Assembly (NCBI GenBank): GCA_019843655.1
Contig: JACDQD010000010.1
Location: 5,377,637-5,441,636 of the forward strand
Length of the DNA: 64,000 nt
DNA from: Lethocerus indicus
Lineage: Eukaryota > Arthropoda > Insecta > Hemiptera > Belostomatidae
Direction of reading: 5' to 3'
Part shown: positions 45,804 to 59,390 of the stretch, piece by piece
Layout: the number at the start of each line of letters is the position of its first letter
How positions within the stretch are numbered: the stretch's first letter is position 1
Program-made: the position numbers and the translations under genes
Notes under the pieces: model-generated
What the model was told of the DNA's origin: nothing
What the model saw: only the letters and a program-made list of their open reading frames with translations
The model's database searches: none

Positions 45804-48100
45804 ATCGTGAACAATTAAATTAATATGGATTGTATCGGCTTCTGTACTGTACTGAAGTAATACGAAAATATTTAGTTTTCCTCCACCATAAGTGAAAACA
45901 TTTTGGTAGCAGAATACATTCGAGTTCTCATTTTCTCGTCTGTACGGCGATTGCGGTCTCTGGCCGGCGGCGGCGGTACAGAATTTACAACAGATTAACG
46001 CATTGAGTGCCAGTGTAAATAGGGCGAAAAGGACCCGGGGCCCGGCTTATGTAGTATGAGCATACATTTTGGGCGGCTGTTTGCAAAACACCGGGCTTAA
46101 AACGCTGGGCGAAATTCTGTCTGTGCGTAGGCGGCTGCGCTCATTTAAATAACAATGAAATAAATCTGGGGGGGCGCAACTTCCGTTGATCCAACGGGGG
46201 GCGGAGGGGGGGGCGAAATACGGATTTTTGGCCGGCATCGCGAGATAAACGGAATCGGCTCGCGTAAATATTGGGACAAGCGTCGGTATCTTTCGCGGCT
46301 TGATTATATTAAATTTGACGGCGGGGTGGTTGAAAATTTGAACCTTGCTTGATCCTTGCGTGACTCCATTTTTCAGTACACACGATATAATTCTGTTTTA
46401 AAAAAAAACTATATATGTATATACAATAGCTGTGGGCCAATAAATGGGGAAATAAAATGGTATTTTGTAATTATCCAAAGCAAAATATCCAGTTTGGGTA
46501 GATCTTTGCCCGAACTTGGACGGAAGAGGGTATAGAAGTTCCGACGGGAGGTAGTGTCCCATCGGGCACCCCCCCGTGCAGCTTCGGGCTTCCCCCCTTC
46601 CTGCTAATTGAGTTATCCGAACCGGGCTTTCCTCACTCTCTCACCCTCCCTCCCTCCCGCCCTCCCTCTCGCTTTTCGGAGTTCCTCAAATATTGGCAGT
46701 TCACTTACCGGTCGGACTAACTCCCCCGACGGCACCGCTTTAGAGAGTCAAACAGCCAGCCGCGGGCTTTAAAGTTTTAGGGACGGGACGCCTAATTCCC
46801 GGGAACCGGGCTTATTTGAAAAGGTCCCAACCCAGTCAAAGGTCCCATCGCTCCCATATTCGTCTCGAGGCGTGCGACATTTCGACGTCTGCCAAACAGG
46901 AACAGAGAATATATTATATTTATTTAAATACAAATTCATTTACTGCCTAACATTAGAATAATACGGTACAACATAGAGTTTGGATACAGTTCGGAATATT
47001 CTCCACCTTGTGTCTCCTCTCGCTCGTTTGTTCTTTTGATTGAATATTTGATTACAAGAGGTTCTCACATAGCTCCAGAAAAGAGTCCAGATTACGGAAT
47101 TCTATAGAATAAACAAATTCACTCGCAGACGATTTACACCCCCGTGTTTGCTGTTGTGAGAAATTAAAAAAATATATATCGACATTAAAATTTAATTTGA
47201 CTCCGATTCCTGGAAGGCGGAGTAATTTCATACCATTCAGAGAAATTTCCCCACCCGATTCTTAACGCAGTTGGTCCTGAATTCAGGCGAGGCTTGAATA
47301 AATTGCCTGTCAGAATTATAATAAACAATTTATTTATCCTTCCGAGCCGACCTTTCAGCGACCGTATTCTGGCGCGAATTATCAATTTACCATTACACCG
47401 TTTTATTTCGAATAATGTTTAATATAAATATTTGAAATTTTCCGGAGAAAAGTGCGAGGGGGGCCCCTCCTCGGTTCGTAGGTCAATTATGGGACGCAGT
47501 GTGGGTGACAGGCCTCGGGCAAAAGGCCTTTCACTAAAGCCCGCGGGGTAAACGGGGAACTTGAATGTTGAAATTAAAGGAGGGCGTTCCCGCAGCGATT
47601 ACAATGTTTCAATAATATGGTTTTGACACTCGACTGCATCTCAAGGAATTGTAGTAAGAATTGTGTTGTTAGAATTAATTGCCGAGTGTGTTGATGGGGG
47701 AACGGGATCTGAAGACGTTGGATCAATCGCTCCCAGTGGATAACGCAGTCGCAACTTTAAATTGCTTAAACCGGGTAGTTTTCGATCATGAACACTTGCT
47801 TACGAACAGAGAAGCAGAAATGAGGTAACGTTAGACCTCATTAATTGAGTCCGAGACTCCAGTGTCAAGTCCGAATTTCGTAACGTACCAATTTTAATTC
47901 ATTTCATATTGGCAGATTTAATATTAATACGCGAAACAAATTTACAAAACACAGCGTTGTTTTACAAAGAAATATAGATGTACAACCGAAATTGTATTGG
48001 AAATGGTAACAAATCATCAGTTGAGTGCACAAACATAATATTTTGTAACTGGTAAGTCGAACATCGAAAACAATTCTGTTGAAACGCCTATTAACGCATT

Positions 48101-48103
<3 letters not shown>

Positions 48104-48147
<44 letters not shown>
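48104..48147. repeat. (AT)n microsatellite
   Basis: About 22 AT units. Confidence 0.95.
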
Positions 48148-48149
<2 letters not shown>

Positions 48150-51100
48150 ATCATTACACTCTGCAATATTTGAAATCGGTCGAAATACATCGGAGTCAGT
48201 ATACAAAGTCGTAAATACTTTTAAACTAATTGCAAGCTCCTGCTGGCCGTTCGCTCGCAATAAAAGTTAATTGATATTGGCGTTCGCTAATTAAAGCCGT
48301 ATATACTAGAATCGATCGTCGCGGAAATTGTTTTTCAGCGAGTATATCCGATTTTTTTGTAACATGTCCAGTATGGAACTATCTATCCTTTTTTATATAA
48401 AGTGGAATGAAAATATATTTTATTTTTATGTCTCGACTGAAAATTATATTTAGAGAATAGAGAATCTGTATTAGAGAATTGAGATCTGTTCAGTCAGATT
48501 TCTTTTTTCGAATTTAATTTTGATGGTAGCCCTCACCTCTACGACTGGAAAATTTAGATCCACAACCGATTAAATTTAATTGCAATTGGAGATTTATAAT
48601 TGTGGCGTAGAATTCGTCTGTACAAGTTGGGAAAGCTTTCTTTCGTTTTTCCGAGTTTAGTTTACGAGAGGGTAAAAGAGGCCCCACATCAGCGGCATAA
48701 ATCCCTCGAGCGGGGCCGAAAAGAGACTAACTGTTGACAAACAGTAAAAAACCGAGGGGGTTAGCGGGGGGGTGTCGTACGCCCGTGCGCCTCTGTACAG
48801 ATTTATTTTTAGCGTCCAAAATACATTGCCGTAAAGTCTGAGAGGGGGAGGCGACACGGCGCTGAGAGTACCCGAAGGGGTGGATTTCGGATTTTTGAAA
48901 TAGGAACTCGTAAAATATTTGCCCGGCTATCGCGGCGCAGGATTTAGCTGCTTACTAGGACACGCCGAAGAAGAAACCTCGGTATCGGTTGCTGTTTGGC
49001 ATTCATACCGCGCGCGTAGACGCTCTCTCCGTTTTCTAGGAAGTTGAGAGGGGGGGGGAGGAGGAATCTGAGACTATTGAGAGTCTACGGCATCGGCTCA
49101 AGACGAAATGTATTGTTTCGAGCGGCTTAAGCCGGACTTATTCACAGCGGGATATACACGTACGGAAAGGCGCCGCCGACGGAGCGCATTGGATCGGTTC
49201 CAGTCTATAAAGAAGAACTGGGAATATAATGGAATTTATCCAAGCTTCAATCGGCGGATGGTTCAAATTATTATCATATTAATTCTCGAGTAAACTACAG
49301 TGGAAAACGTTATACATAAAAAGTTGGTTAATACAAAATAATATTTTAGTTCTGAAAAAAGACTGTAATACATTTTTTTTTCAATTACGTAGAAACAAAA
49401 GGCTTAACACTAAGCATTTTGCACAGAAAGTTGCTCCCACTGGTGTAGATAGAGGTGGTGAAATCGATCCCTCTACATCGGATATTTGAAAACAGTACGC
49501 ACAGATATTTGGATGTACATTCGCGCTATGAAATGAATCAAAGTATGTACGAAATTGATAGTATTCGCATAGGAAATGCGTAGTATTATTTGTTCCATTA
49601 TATAACAATTTAAATGCGATATTCCCTTATTCAGCCCACATTCCGCCCATTTTGTCTATTGAATTTATTCATTCATATTATATTTATATATTTAACACCT
49701 TGGGCGCGGCGTGGCTGCAGAATTTTAATAAGGAAAAACCGTGGGAGTCCTATCGAATTTCCAATTCCACACCGACTACGTACCGCAGAAATGTACGAGA
49801 CAGTAGCGGTTAGCCGCGATTCCAATTCAAATATATACAACGCCGCCAATTTTTCGGACAAAGGGGATTTGGCTGGAAATCATTACTTAATATACCGTTT
49901 AAATATATGAGCCCGAGACCGGGAAACGGTACTAAGGCTGTCCAGATGTGTATTGCATTCGAGAAACATCTATTGTTCGGATTGCTCAGTATTCATGGGT
50001 CGCCTCCCTGCTCCAACTCCCACTACCTCATTCATTTTGTCTACGTGTTTTCATCTACTTATATTATATCCTGTTGAAAATGTATTCGTGGCTCAAACCG
50101 AACTGATATCGGCGACGGTCGGATTATACTCATAAAAGCATAAAATATGTTCCGATGTCCGAGCGAAATTTTATTTCGGAACATGATTTTTCTGTTTACC
50201 GTCTATCCGTAATTGAGCGTATTACAGACAGTGTAAAATTATGGGTAGGCCCAATTAATTCAATTTTAGATATTCCCACTACATTCTAGTTTAACAATAA
50301 AAATTACAAATCAACTGTCACGGTCGTCAACTTATCGGGTTTGCACCAAAAAAATAAACATTCTTTATGAATCTCACATTTTCGGGCTCTACTTCAAGTC
50401 CAAGTATTTTTTTCAAATAGTTCAAAATTAAGCTGCTGTCGCTCAAAAAATTCTTGGTTTTATGGGCTAGATAAATTTTTCTATCCATATAATATAATAA
50501 ATCTTATTTAATAATAACGAAACTTCGAATTTGAATAACAATTATATTGACGAATTAAATATTCCGCTGCGTATCAAGCGAAGCGAACAGCGATTGGCGT
50601 CCTATCAATATGCCTCGTTTCCCGCAATTATTAGTTTGTCAAACCTCGTGTTGACCGGCGCCAAAGTTATTATTTAAGGTCGGCTTCCGATAAATAAGCC
50701 CGTCCTCCAAATAAGGGTTGCCGGTTGATAAATTTCCCAAGTGATTACACGTCGGAGAGGGCAACGGTTGCGGCTTCTCATTTCATGGTTGTCATATCGC
50801 GTTTGCCCGCAACCGGCCCCGCCCGAATTCCGCCCTCCACCGGCTCCCCGACACCATGAAATTACTTGCGCCAGTCCTTGCAGCTGTAATAAATTTAATT
50901 AGGCCATTACGGGTATATTCTTCCCGGGCCGGTATGGATAATGTTGGCGCTTTGCGATACGTCGTGTCGGATATCTATAGAAGAAGGATTTCTTAGTGTT
51001 ATAAGACAACCGGCAAAATTTAGTGTCGGTAACTATAAAAATATTAGGCCATAATTAACGATATATTTTAATTTTGAGATTAAGGAACGTTTTATAGAAT

Positions 51101-54100
51101 AAATTGACAGATGCACTAAGTATTATAATTTCAGAGGATGTATCCGTTTTTAATTCCTTAGAAAATAATTTGGAATTATTATACAATCGATGTCCGTCTC
51201 ATGTCCCCGTGAGCACTGCACTACTTGTAGTTGCAGTATTCAGAAGCCGGGAACAGTTTGGGTCCCGGTTCGCACTAACGAGCCCACCGAAGTCCGTCCG
51301 GAGGGGGCAAGTATAAAGTCCGCACGGCCAGAAACACACTGCCGCAATCCCCTCACGTCACGCCCCGACCCTCTGTGAAGTCCCCACGACAACTCAAATG
51401 TAATAATCCGGACGAGGCGCTCGCGTAAACACACACACACACAGTCAGCGGCTGTAATAAACCCGGAGTTAGTTCTGTAATTGGGCGACGGGCCCAATTA
51501 ATATAGCGTTCCTCCGGTCGAAACTCGGTTTGTTGTCCCATTGAAGGGCGCAAACCAAAGTTTGCGGAAAAATGACCTTTTATTTTCGTCTTGTTCATTA
51601 CAAATTACCATTGTTTGAATTTTACATTGCAATTGATTCCTTAAAAGATATGATATCGATACATTTTTTTAGTTCAATCTCTCTGCCTTCATGCCGCCGT
51701 CATTTGATATTAATAATTATAAACCTAGGTTATGCTTCTTGAAACGTTTTCGAAACAGTATTAAATTTATCTATCGTATATTATAAACCTCTGGCCGACA
51801 TATACTAGCAGATTGTCAGTTATACAAAGAACAAAGGTTCGAACAACCAACCCTACGCTATACACTGACTAACGAACCTGATTCGATAAACAACCGCTGG
51901 CACGAATCTGACCGATACAATATATTCCAACAATAAATCAATGGGAACTACCAATATTGCGAACAGCATAAATGCGCGTAACAGATATTATTCAGATTTT
52001 TCAATAGGTATTGTTTTCCCGTGTTCATTCAGCGATTCTCGGTTTTGACCTCAAATCCATGTACTTCCGTAGCGATAAAATACCAACAATATTTTGCATA
52101 TAATAACCGGGTGATTGTTTTCTTGGAATATTTTCCCTAGCATATTGAATAACGATTGAATGAATAATTTACTACACTGCAATATAACTCTGTTATATCC
52201 CGATCATTTTCCCATCTAAGTCTTGTTTAATAAATAAAATACTGTAGGAAAAATATAAAGAGCACTAATTATACTTAATGAATAGTAGGGCAATTTCGTA
52301 ATACATTAAAGTTTTCAAATTTCTGTTCCCAAGTCATTATTTAATAAGATCCGACCTTTCAGAATAGCATAAAATTTTAAATGCGATGAAATTTAATTAA
52401 AAATTAATTCCCTGCAACAAATTATTTGTATGTTAACCTATTAGACTTACCCAATGGGTAATATCTATAATCGAATTTGAGGTTGTGGTAGTCTGTTGAC
52501 TACCAAATTAGTCTAGTGGGAGCATTTCACAAACGGAAAATTTAATTGCGTACAGAGATTTTTTGGTGTTGCAGGGTAAAGGTAAATATCGGCTTGACGT
52601 CTAACAGCCTAGGCTGTACGATAGTCTCGATCATAATTCAAAATTTTCACCCAAAGACCAAATATCCGGGGTGTGGGCAGATTTTCAGTACGATCAAGCG
52701 CCTTATAAGCACGAGCTTTCTCCGGGGCGGTGACCTTGAGATACGTAATACATTATTACTTGCGTGTAATTATTGTTGATGTTTCTTAGTGTCGGTCCGT
52801 TTCCGTTGGAATTCTTACCGGTTCCACCATTATCAACTTGGGGTCATTTATATACCTGAGGCTGGGGTGTCATTATTCCTTAGGCTAATGACTTATTTGT
52901 TCCCATATTACTGATGTTTTTTTAATCTCTACCGCTTCCTTTAATACCTGTCGTAGTGGTTTTCTCCATTCAAAGAATTGTGTCCTGTTATTAGAGCTCG
53001 GTCAGCTAATGCTGATTTAGTTGGGGGGTTAATTTTTACGTTACTGTCTTGGCTGTGAATTTTGTCCATGAAAGGATGACAATTCATGGAAGACGGATGA
53101 TGTAGGAGTCTAATACGATAAATACTGAGTGGTCGGTACTGTAGGGTAGGACATTCGGCGGTGCAATTTGGTAGATTAACCCTGTCATTGGTGGCACAAT
53201 GCACTGGTATCGATCAGGGAGCTAAGAGGGCGACGGGCTCTCTCACACGCGCGCACGAGAACAGACGTGGAGGGCGCGTCCAACGGCGGCAATCCATCTG
53301 ACCGGAGCCCTGTCACTGTGTTACACAACCCACTCTGCCGGCTCCCAATACCGGTCTCATAATCAATCACACCCCCAACACGGCTACAACCCCCCCATCC
53401 ACTCACCTACCTAACATCCCCCAACTCCGTCCACCGCTCAACACAAAAGCGTAAACGGCCCACTACCCCCAGGGTTGAGTGCTCCAGTAATCGACTCCCT
53501 CCCTTCGGACTGCACGCATTCCGTCTTATTGCATATATTATAGAAGTCATGCACTGTAATAGCGTACAGAAGACCATCATTCCTAAGATCCCTCTACTCG
53601 CAGTAAATTTATGATACGGTGTAACAATGTTGTCAAGAGGGCACCTCACATGCTTACAACGTCACGAGGATAGTTCCCTCATTTAATCCGCAAGCCGTTT
53701 TTGCGGACGTTGAGAAATTACAAAAAAATTTTTTTTTTCATTGTTGGATCCTAGTATATCGTTAGTTTACCGAAATACGGCCGCGAGAACATATAAGAAA
53801 CAAATAAGCCAGTGGAGACAGAAGATATTCTAAACAGATCTCGCGGAACAGTTGGTAAATATTATTTCTCCCGCTGTCGTTTCATTATTGAAATATGCCG
53901 AAAGGAAATCGGACCGACTGCTAACTATTGTCTCCGAAAGTATAAAAAGGAAGACGCTTTATCATGTTCGGGCCCTAATAATTGGTAACGAGACAGAATT
54001 CCGAACCGGGTGTTTTTTTTTCCTGCGGGTCGGGGGAAAGGTTGGTGTCCTCTCACTCTCCATTCATCCATAAAGTGAATTTTCCAATAAAGAAAATTGG

Positions 54101-55843
54101 TCTCGGGGAAGCACTCCGCCCTGCGCCCTCCAGAGAGTGTTTGAGAATGTAAATTGAAGTTGAGAGATAACAATGTCAATAAAAGTCAGAGAAAGAGCGA
54201 GCGGCTGAAGGGGGTGGGAAGGGGGCAGAGCCGCCCGGCCTTTCCCCGAAGTACCGTATTTAAAATAAAGTCCTCCTCCGGCCATTTTCCCCGTTCCTAA
54301 GTCCGTTTTTAAAGTCGGTTCCTCGGGGCTTTAAATCGCGTGTCGGGTCGGCCCGAATAAGGGGGTGGATAGCGTTTCAGGACTTTACGACAACACTAAG
54401 GTTCAAGCCCACCGGAAAAGATCCCCCCAGCCATCCTACGGTTTTCCGGGATGTTGATTCGGAAGATCCTCTCCGGAAGGATTTTGTTCTGTAACCGAAA
54501 AGGGAACATTTGACAACCGCAAATGAATCACAAATAAAGTATATACAACTCTAATTCGGATTTTAAACAAAGATTTGCTGAACATTTGAATAAAATAAGC
54601 ATACAAATAAGAAATATGTTTCAGAATAAAATTTAACCGACTAACCCCGTTAATTATGGGATTTTTTAATTGGCCAATTTATTTTGTTAAGATAAAAATG
54701 TATAATGCATAATTCATTGACGGCTTTTGAAATTGTATGGTTGAAAGTTGTTTATATTACTTATACGCTGGATCTGGTTGAATATTAAACGACATAAGGG
54801 TCCACTCGCAATGTCGGAATTATGCACCAACTGCGCTCGTACATTGCCAAGATGGCACATTCTGTCATTACGGTGGTATTCCCGGCTGTTGAATTTTAAT
54901 CATCCGCAGTCCGCGCTGGATATGTCTCTCCTCAATAATTTACCGGCGGAACGAAGCCGAGCACCGCTCAAATTGTTTTATTTGGGTTGGGTAAATATTT
55001 CGCGGCGGATTTCGACAACTGACACTCTTGAGGTCGACCCCCAACGCCAACCCCCACCCCCCACCACCGTTTACAAATAACGACCCGACCAAAAAGGTGG
55101 AATAAAGGGGTAAAACCGTACAGGGGTTGAAGGGCTGTGCCAGATGGGGCGGTAACGGTAGATCGATCGGCGGCCCTGGGAAAGGTCAGCAGTCCTCTCC
55201 TTACCGGAGGCGGCGCGGCCTCTTCGACAAACAAAAGACCCGCTCCCCATAAAAAACAAATGTCGTCCGCCCTCACGCACAGAAAACCGGAAGAGACAGA
55301 CCCGGAAATACAAAAATACCGATAATAGCTGTCGCAAATGTTCAATTCGATCGTTAAATTCTATTTCTGTCTGCCTGTCGGTCTAGCACGTGAATTACCG
55401 CCGTAGACTTACGGCAGGAACGCGGATCAAGTATGGATGGCCAAATTGAATTATAAATTTGATTTGGTTGCGGACCATTTAACTCCAGTCTGTTTAGAGT
55501 TTGAATCCAGAGACATTTATTGCTCGAATTTATATATTACATTTGTGAATTTTATAGCCCCTTTTTCTTTGTATTTATAATATTATTTATTTAAATACGC
55601 TATTTACTTATACAATTTACCGGATGGTGTGCGGTAAAGGGAAGGGAACGGAAATTGAGGGTCGGCCACCCGGGAGGTTGAGTCGGAAGGTTCTTGAACA
55701 ACGGGGGGTGTCTATTCCGCAGGCCCCAATCGAATACCCATTCTCTCGGCGGCTCTTCCTTTTCACGAATGGTCCCGAGGAAAATGGTACCACTCAGAGG
55801 GCGGCCAACAAAGCTCGCGCATAACCCGAGAAAAGGCCCCCTC

Positions 55844-55864
55844 GAGAGAGAGAGAGAGAGAGAG
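55844..55864. repeat. (GA)n microsatellite
   Basis: About ten GA units running into a G-rich tract. Confidence 0.9.
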
Positions 55865-57454
55865 GGGGGAGGGGTGGCGAGCTACAGTATAAGGTAGAAA
55901 GGTTCGAAGCCGGATAATGTTTCTCAAACAGGACACGTTCTCACGTGCCCTCCCAGAGGACACTGTTCAACACCGCACGCCGGGAACAACCCCCGGACCC
56001 TGCTTTTTTTCCCCTTTTTTCGGGCCCGTAGAGAAACGATTGAAAAGTAGAAAAACCTTTCCCACCCCCGGAGGAGGGTAATTGTGGCCACCGCCGCCGC
56101 CTCCTAAATCTTAAAAAGGATTCTTACCTCCTTCTTAGTCCTTCGCTATTTGAAAAAAAGCTTTTCGAGGTGGAAAAAAATACGGGGCGAAGTATTTCAA
56201 AGCGTCCGTCTGCGGGCAATCGCCGGTAAGGATATTATCCAATTTTAAGCTTCTTTTTATCGGAATAAAAGGTAAGAATGCAGATCGATACATTCTCTTT
56301 GCTGGGCTTTAAGAACAGAACTTCTTTCGTGCTAGTAGGGGGCCAATAACAATTTGTTCAAACCCTCGCTTTAAGTACAATGCAGGGAAATTCGAACCCG
56401 TAAAGCTATATCGGCACACTCTACTAAAATTTGCCTACTTCTCTCTGTCAGAAATAATAGAGGAATGAAGGTCGCTGATATTAATTTATTTAGCAACTCT
56501 TCTCCCTTGCATGAATGCGTCTTCAGAACTATTCTTCAGCAATTTCTTCAATTGCTCCTGTAGTAATGAAGACTGCGAATTCCGAAGAGGAGAAAGCAGT
56601 CCGTTGCCTGACATTTCATCAGTCGTCTCTCGCGCTCTAATGCTTCTTAAAAACTCCTCTTGAGACGCCCTCCTCCATCGGCGAGGTCTCGTATTGTTCC
56701 TCACGAGAGATAACTACCGGTCGTTCGACTGGTTGACGCGAATGAATTTATGTGGTGCGCGATAATTTACGTGGATTTACTTGTGCAGGAAATCCACAAC
56801 AGTTTAAAAGCCATCTTTGTTATTACCATCTTCCGTTAGTTACTCGTTTCTCAATCCGACAATTCTGTTTGAACTGAATTCTCACACATCTTCGACATGA
56901 AAAATGAATTGCTTAGAAAGAAATATTGTGTCCCCGGTATGAGTATATATCTGCAAAACAGTTGACCAAATGAACTGAGTCAAAGGATGTTTCTTAAATG
57001 CAGAAAAGGAATAACTTGAGTTAAATTAATAAATAAATTCAATCGCTTAATCTAGATTCATTGTTCCGGAATTGTTTCAAATTTGTATCCAAAGTGGGGC
57101 CCGAATCTATCATCCGAAAGTATTCATCGACGGGGACAAATTAAATTGTTAAAGGCCGGCTCGCCACTTCCGTAGAAGGTTTCGGCGCTCGACGAAAAGG
57201 CGTCAAATGAAGTTGGGCCGTGGCTGACAAGTCGTTTCGGTACAAAACCGAGTTTTGTACCACCGTCTTGGGAAGGAGGCGAGTATGATGGAGCGGTCCT
57301 CCTGCGGGCGCGGCCATCCATCATCGCGTTGCCGCCTCCACTCGACGGGGGCTCGATTCATCCCCCACCCCCTTCAGGCCTAAAGGGTAATTCGATTTGT
57401 GACCGCATTAGGGGTGCCGCCCGGTCGACCCGGGCCCTAGTCCATTTAAACTTA

Positions 57455-57470
57455 CCAGCAGAGGGCGCTA
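57455..57470 (+). promoter_or_regulatory. CTCF-like binding motif
   Basis: CCAGCAGAGGGCGCTA is an essentially perfect match to the CTCF core consensus, whose central AGRKGGCGC part is shared by vertebrate and Drosophila CTCF. The motif overlaps a consensus minus-strand splice donor, so selection for one could mimic the other. Confidence 0.4.
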
Positions 57471-57636
57471 AGTTTGTCCCAAAACCCCAAAACTGAGCTA
57501 ACGTCTTCCGGGCACGGAACCGACGTCGCTCCTCCGTGGACGATATCGATTCCAAGATTTTAACGCCACTCCTGGATTTAATACTAATTTTCAAACTTTC
57601 TTTATCGTAGAATTGTCCTTGCCCCATAGCCAGAAA
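57456..57636 (-). CDS. Candidate minus-strand exon
   Basis: The minus strand has CTCTGATGTGTCAG, then 181 bases open for 60 codons plus one base, then GCTG|GTAAGT. The frame begins FLAMGQGQFYDKES and contains TEERRRFRARKTL and WGFGTNLAPSA. The mix of charged and aromatic residues looks coding, but no family is recognised and the acceptor is only moderate. It could be the 5'-most of several phase-compatible minus-strand candidates (46.7, 34.6 and 29.2 kb). Confidence 0.3.
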
Positions 57637-59208
57637 CTGACACATCAGAGCTATGATATCGCTTCAACCCCAAATCGTCATTATTTATATTTCATTAATT
57701 TCCAATACAATGCACGGAGCTTAGTAGTTCGTTAGTGAACTATTATCTTTTGTGTTTTTAATTAATAAAATAATACAATAAAAAAATGTTCATAGTTCAA
57801 AGTTCTGGCTGTTTAGAATAACACACGTTGTGCGATCTTCTGTTTTTATTCAGCAGACGAGACAGGATACTCCTTTATTTTTATTGTCTTAAATAGTTTA
57901 ATGGTCGTTTTGCCGATTCAACAGGGAAACTATATCGTTTTTTATAACTACTTTACAAAATTCATTAAGTAATGTCGTCAGGTACTTTCATGACCTTTTA
58001 ATCCAGATTTCGTGTTGACGGTGCATCTCGAATAGTTAACGTCCGGGTGGGAACTCAATGAGCGTTGGGCTCGGGCTAAAATCTGCCCCCTCACCCTCGG
58101 CGGTCGGGGCTTGCCCGAACTTAGGCCGGGGTTTAATTAATGAAACGAGCGCGGCGGCAAGACCCCGTCTGATGTTTTATTCAGCCGTCCCGCCGACGAC
58201 GCCGAAAACACACACCGCAGTGTCAATGGCTCCCCAGCCGGCCGAGTAATTAATGATTACCCCGGAGTAATCACTGGGCCGGCAGGTGATTACCTACGGG
58301 GGGCTCGTCCCTCCCGCCCGACACGCGCGCCGCCTGCCAAACACCCTGACGCACGTAGCCACCAAACAACGTAATCAATATTTTATCCCCTAGTTATACA
58401 CTGCCGGTTGTATGTACCGGGATTGACATTTGAGCCGTTAAGCCTATTATAGTGAAGCTTTAGTTTGTAGGGCCCGTACACCGACCGATAAAGCAATTTG
58501 AATCCTATACCATCAATAATGGGCCGACGAGCGATTAACCTGTATGAGTGCCAACACAACGTAGATCTTTTACTGTTTCACTCGTAATTTTATTATACTG
58601 GTAGCACAAAAGCAATGATACGATTCTGACAGTATTTTAGTATTAATTTTAAGTGAGCATCCAAATAAATTATCACCCACATTCAAAGTTTCAAAAGTAT
58701 TTAGAATGTGCGGCGTAATCAAAATTTATTATCGGGGGAATTAAAGAATTAAATTTCAGGTGACCCCAATACTTCAATAATAATTCGACAAATTGAAAGT
58801 GAAATCATATATTAACATAAACTACACTAATCTCTACAGAATACTTAGAAACTCCTCCTTATTCGTGTAAAGTAATTAATGCAATAAATTCTCGATAAAT
58901 TTGAAGTATACCTCAATATTGAAATAATAATGTTCATTAGGCTATAAGACGCGGTAGTTCAGATACGGGGTATATCAATTTGATGGATCCCGACACACAC
59001 ACACAAATATCAGGGGACACCGAAACGGGAGACCCCTTAATTAAATCAGTGCGATATAAACATAAACTGTTAAACTGAATACATGTATAATGGAGGGAAG
59101 GAGCGCGGCGGTGAATTCGACCCGGCTCGCGGAATACATTAAAACAGCCGCGCCAAACACTGTAGGCCCTCCCCCAACAATGTATGGGCGGCCCCAGCGG
59201 AACACTTG

Positions 59209-59263
59209 CTCTCTCCCTCCCTCCCTCTCCCTCTCTCCCTCTCCCTCTCTCTCTCTCTCTCTC
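59209..59263. repeat. CT-rich low-complexity tract
   Basis: CTCTCC/CCCT units grading into pure (CT)n at the right end. Confidence 0.9.
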
Positions 59264-59350
59264 CCGTGCGTATCGGGTGCTCCAGGTGAAATTTAACACC
59301 TGCAATTATAAACTTGGGCCAACCTCAAATCACCGATCACGTTCGTGAGC

Positions 59351-59352
<2 letters not shown>

Positions 59353-59390
<38 letters not shown>
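59353..59390. repeat. (TA)n(GT)n microsatellite
   Basis: About 16 TA units followed by three GT units. Confidence 0.95.

Larger units (their letters stand above)
45804..57454. other. Long stretch without a supported gene
   Basis: AT-rich DNA with GC patches. A fragment of the foldback-family arm (TGTCTCCTCTCGCTCGTTTG) lies at about 47011-47030. A weak minus-strand exon candidate (46709-46737), an 18-base minus-strand microexon candidate (56128-56145) and a minus-strand frame ending GRRVAK (56486-56704) are discussed as observations. A G-run tract lies at 46194-46215, a short (AC)n at 51430-51443, and a tRNA B-box-like GGGTTCGAATTTCCC on the minus strand near 56386-56400. Confidence 0.3.

Noticed and set aside
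54748..55080. 110-codon plus-strand frame with CTNCARTLP
   Set aside because: No domain or splice context, and overlapped by equally long minus-strand frames.
56380..56450. tRNA-like minus-strand sequence with GGGTTCGAATTTCCC
   Set aside because: Good B box but no matching acceptor stem or complete A box. Possibly an old SINE head, too weak to call.
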